This document shows, piece after piece, positions 63,372-64,000 of a stretch of DNA of 64,000 nucleotides (positions are counted from its first letter, which is position 1; each line of letters begins with the position of its first letter). Made by a program: the position numbers and the translations under genes. The stretch covers positions 186,001-250,000 of the forward strand of contig JBJZOS010000003.1 in assembly GCA_046269235.1 (NCBI GenBank). Direction: 5' to 3'. The notes under the pieces were generated by a model, which saw nothing but the letters and a program-made list of their open reading frames with translations, did not search any database and had not been told where the DNA came from. Origin of the DNA: Soonwooa sp032078105 (lineage in GTDB: Bacteria; Bacteroidota; Bacteroidia; Flavobacteriales; Weeksellaceae).

Positions 63372-64000
63372 TTAATTATACAATGTTCCGGCATTCAAAA
63401 TAGGTTGTGCTGCTTTTTCGCCACACAAAACCACCATAAGGTTGGACACCATCGCGGCTTTACGCTCGTCATCTAACTCAACGATATTTTCTTCAGATAA
63501 CTTTTTTAATGCTAAATCTACCATCCCAACAGCACCTTCCACAATCTTGGTTCTTGCTGCAACTATTGCTGTTGCCTGTTGTCTTTGTAGCATAGCACCT
63601 GCAATCTCGGATGCGTATGCCAAGTGCGAAATTCTCGCTTCTTGTACGATGATTCCTGCCGGAGCAAGACGTTCTGTTAATTCTCTTTCCAAGATATGAT
63701 TAACATCTTCCCCGCCTCCTCTCAAGGTGATTGGTGCATTTTCGTCCTCCAAATTATCGTAAGGAAAACTAACAGCTAGGTGACGAACTGCCGCTTCACT
63801 TTGGGTTCTAACATATTCCAAATAACGCTCTACATCGAATGCTGCCTTGTAAGTGTCGCCAACTTTCCACACGATAACCGCTCCAATTTCGATCGGATTT
63901 CCCATTTTATCGTTTACCTTAAGGGTTTGACCTTGCAAGTTTTCGGAACGCAAACTCATCCTTTGTGATGAATAAAAAGGGTTGATAAAAAACAAACCAT
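63372..64000 (-). CDS. SPFH/band-7 (stomatin-like) protein, partial (N-terminus beyond right edge)
   Basis: The last 209 codons of a minus-strand gene are visible; the frame is open to the window edge (GLFFINPFYSSQRM...). The SPFH domain shows VNDKMGNPIEIGAVIVWKVGDTYKAAFDVERYLEYVRTQSEAAVRHLA and an amphipathic helix region ending in EARISHLAYASEIAGAMLQRQQATAIVAARTKIVEGAV, which forms long coiled coils in stomatins. SPFH proteins oligomerise into membrane rings that organise proteases or lipid domains. The membrane anchor is outside the window. It is followed by the small ribbon-helix-helix gene. No protease gene is visible. Confidence 0.9.
   Translation of the reverse strand, partial: GLFFINPFYSSQRMSLRSENLQGQTLKVNDKMGNPIEIGAVIVWKVGDTYKAAFDVERYLEYVRTQSEAAVRHLAVSFPYDNLEDENAPITLRGGGEDVNHILERELTERLAPAGIIVQEARISHLAYASEIAGAMLQRQQATAIVAARTKIVEGAVGMVDLALKKLSEENIVELDDERKAAMVSNLMVVLCGEKAAQPILNAGTLYN

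Overview
The window is AT-rich chromosomal DNA from a member of the Bacteroidetes, most likely Flavobacteriales and close to the Chryseobacterium group (family Weeksellaceae). This placement is inference from gene content. The supporting signs are: many promoters of the TAnnTTTG type found only in this phylum; a fused alpha/beta 2-oxoacid dehydrogenase E1; a mevalonate-pathway kinase; a class A beta-lactamase of the PER/VEB/CGA-like branch; many small lipoproteins and AQ-ending signal peptides; and rpsO, recA and polA in Bacteroidetes-like form. No prophage, insertion sequence, CRISPR array or rRNA operon was seen. One tRNA gene (Arg, UCG) is present.

Layout. 1-2.9 kb: end of a secreted repeat protein divergent from recA, a lipoprotein and an alkyltransferase-like DNA-repair protein. 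3-6.1 kb: fused E1 dehydrogenase and a GreA/GreB-type factor. 6.1-9.4 kb: a decayed stretch holding remnants of an NtrC-type regulator, its sensor kinase and a YdeI-type protein around an intact YeiH-type membrane protein. 9.4-10.5 kb: SRPBCC and DUF6891 proteins. 10.7-17.5 kb: a minus-strand sulfur-assimilation locus, read as rrf2, cysH, cysD, cysN, epsC, cysK and a siroheme-synthase/TSUP fusion. 17.7-23.6 kb: tRNA-Arg, an outer-membrane barrel protein, the beta-lactamase and a large TPR protein. 24-26.8 kb: an amino-acid permease, a heptad-repeat membrane protein and rpsO. 27-30.3 kb: an AraC-type regulator with a CxxC start, then a copper ATPase with four N-terminal metal-binding units. 30.4-33.1 kb: sirtuin, polysaccharide deacetylase, GNAT. 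33.1-37.3 kb: an operon of CoA-transferase B, biotin carrier, biotin carboxylase and carboxyltransferase. 37.4-45.4 kb: Crp/Fnr regulator, nicotinamidase, pseudouridine synthase, UbiA, mevalonate kinase and two transporters. 45.5-46.7 kb: a second graveyard of decayed genes. 46.8-55.5 kb: thiolase, alpha/beta hydrolases, two zinc peptidases, an XRE regulator and a nonsense-inactivated dienelactone hydrolase. 55.6-64 kb: polA, a lipoprotein, mgtE, a GT-C-like membrane protein, CoA-transferase A, a VOC protein, a 59-residue ribbon-helix-helix protein and a truncated SPFH gene at the right edge.

How the genes work together. The sulfur locus covers sulfate activation (CysDN), APS reduction (CysH with the iron-sulfur cysteine pattern and no APS kinase in view), the siroheme needed by sulfite reductase, and cysteine formation (EpsC, CysK). 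It sits under an Rrf2 regulator, with a candidate operator overlapping the cysH promoter. The 33-37 kb operon pairs a CoA-transferase subunit with a complete acyl-CoA carboxylase; the partner CoA-transferase subunit lies 28 kb away. Copper handling is a two-gene unit in which both proteins begin with a CxxC metal site.

Several genes are broken (NtrC regulator, histidine kinase, YdeI-type, YwqK-type, dienelactone hydrolase), so this lineage is losing accessory functions. I did not find a convincing new multi-gene system. The best leads for new biology are the siroheme/TSUP fusion, the inferred Rrf2 operator, a 12-bp palindrome shared by the divergent promoters at 51.5 and 52.0 kb, palindromes upstream of recA, and the SPFH/ribbon-helix-helix gene pair.
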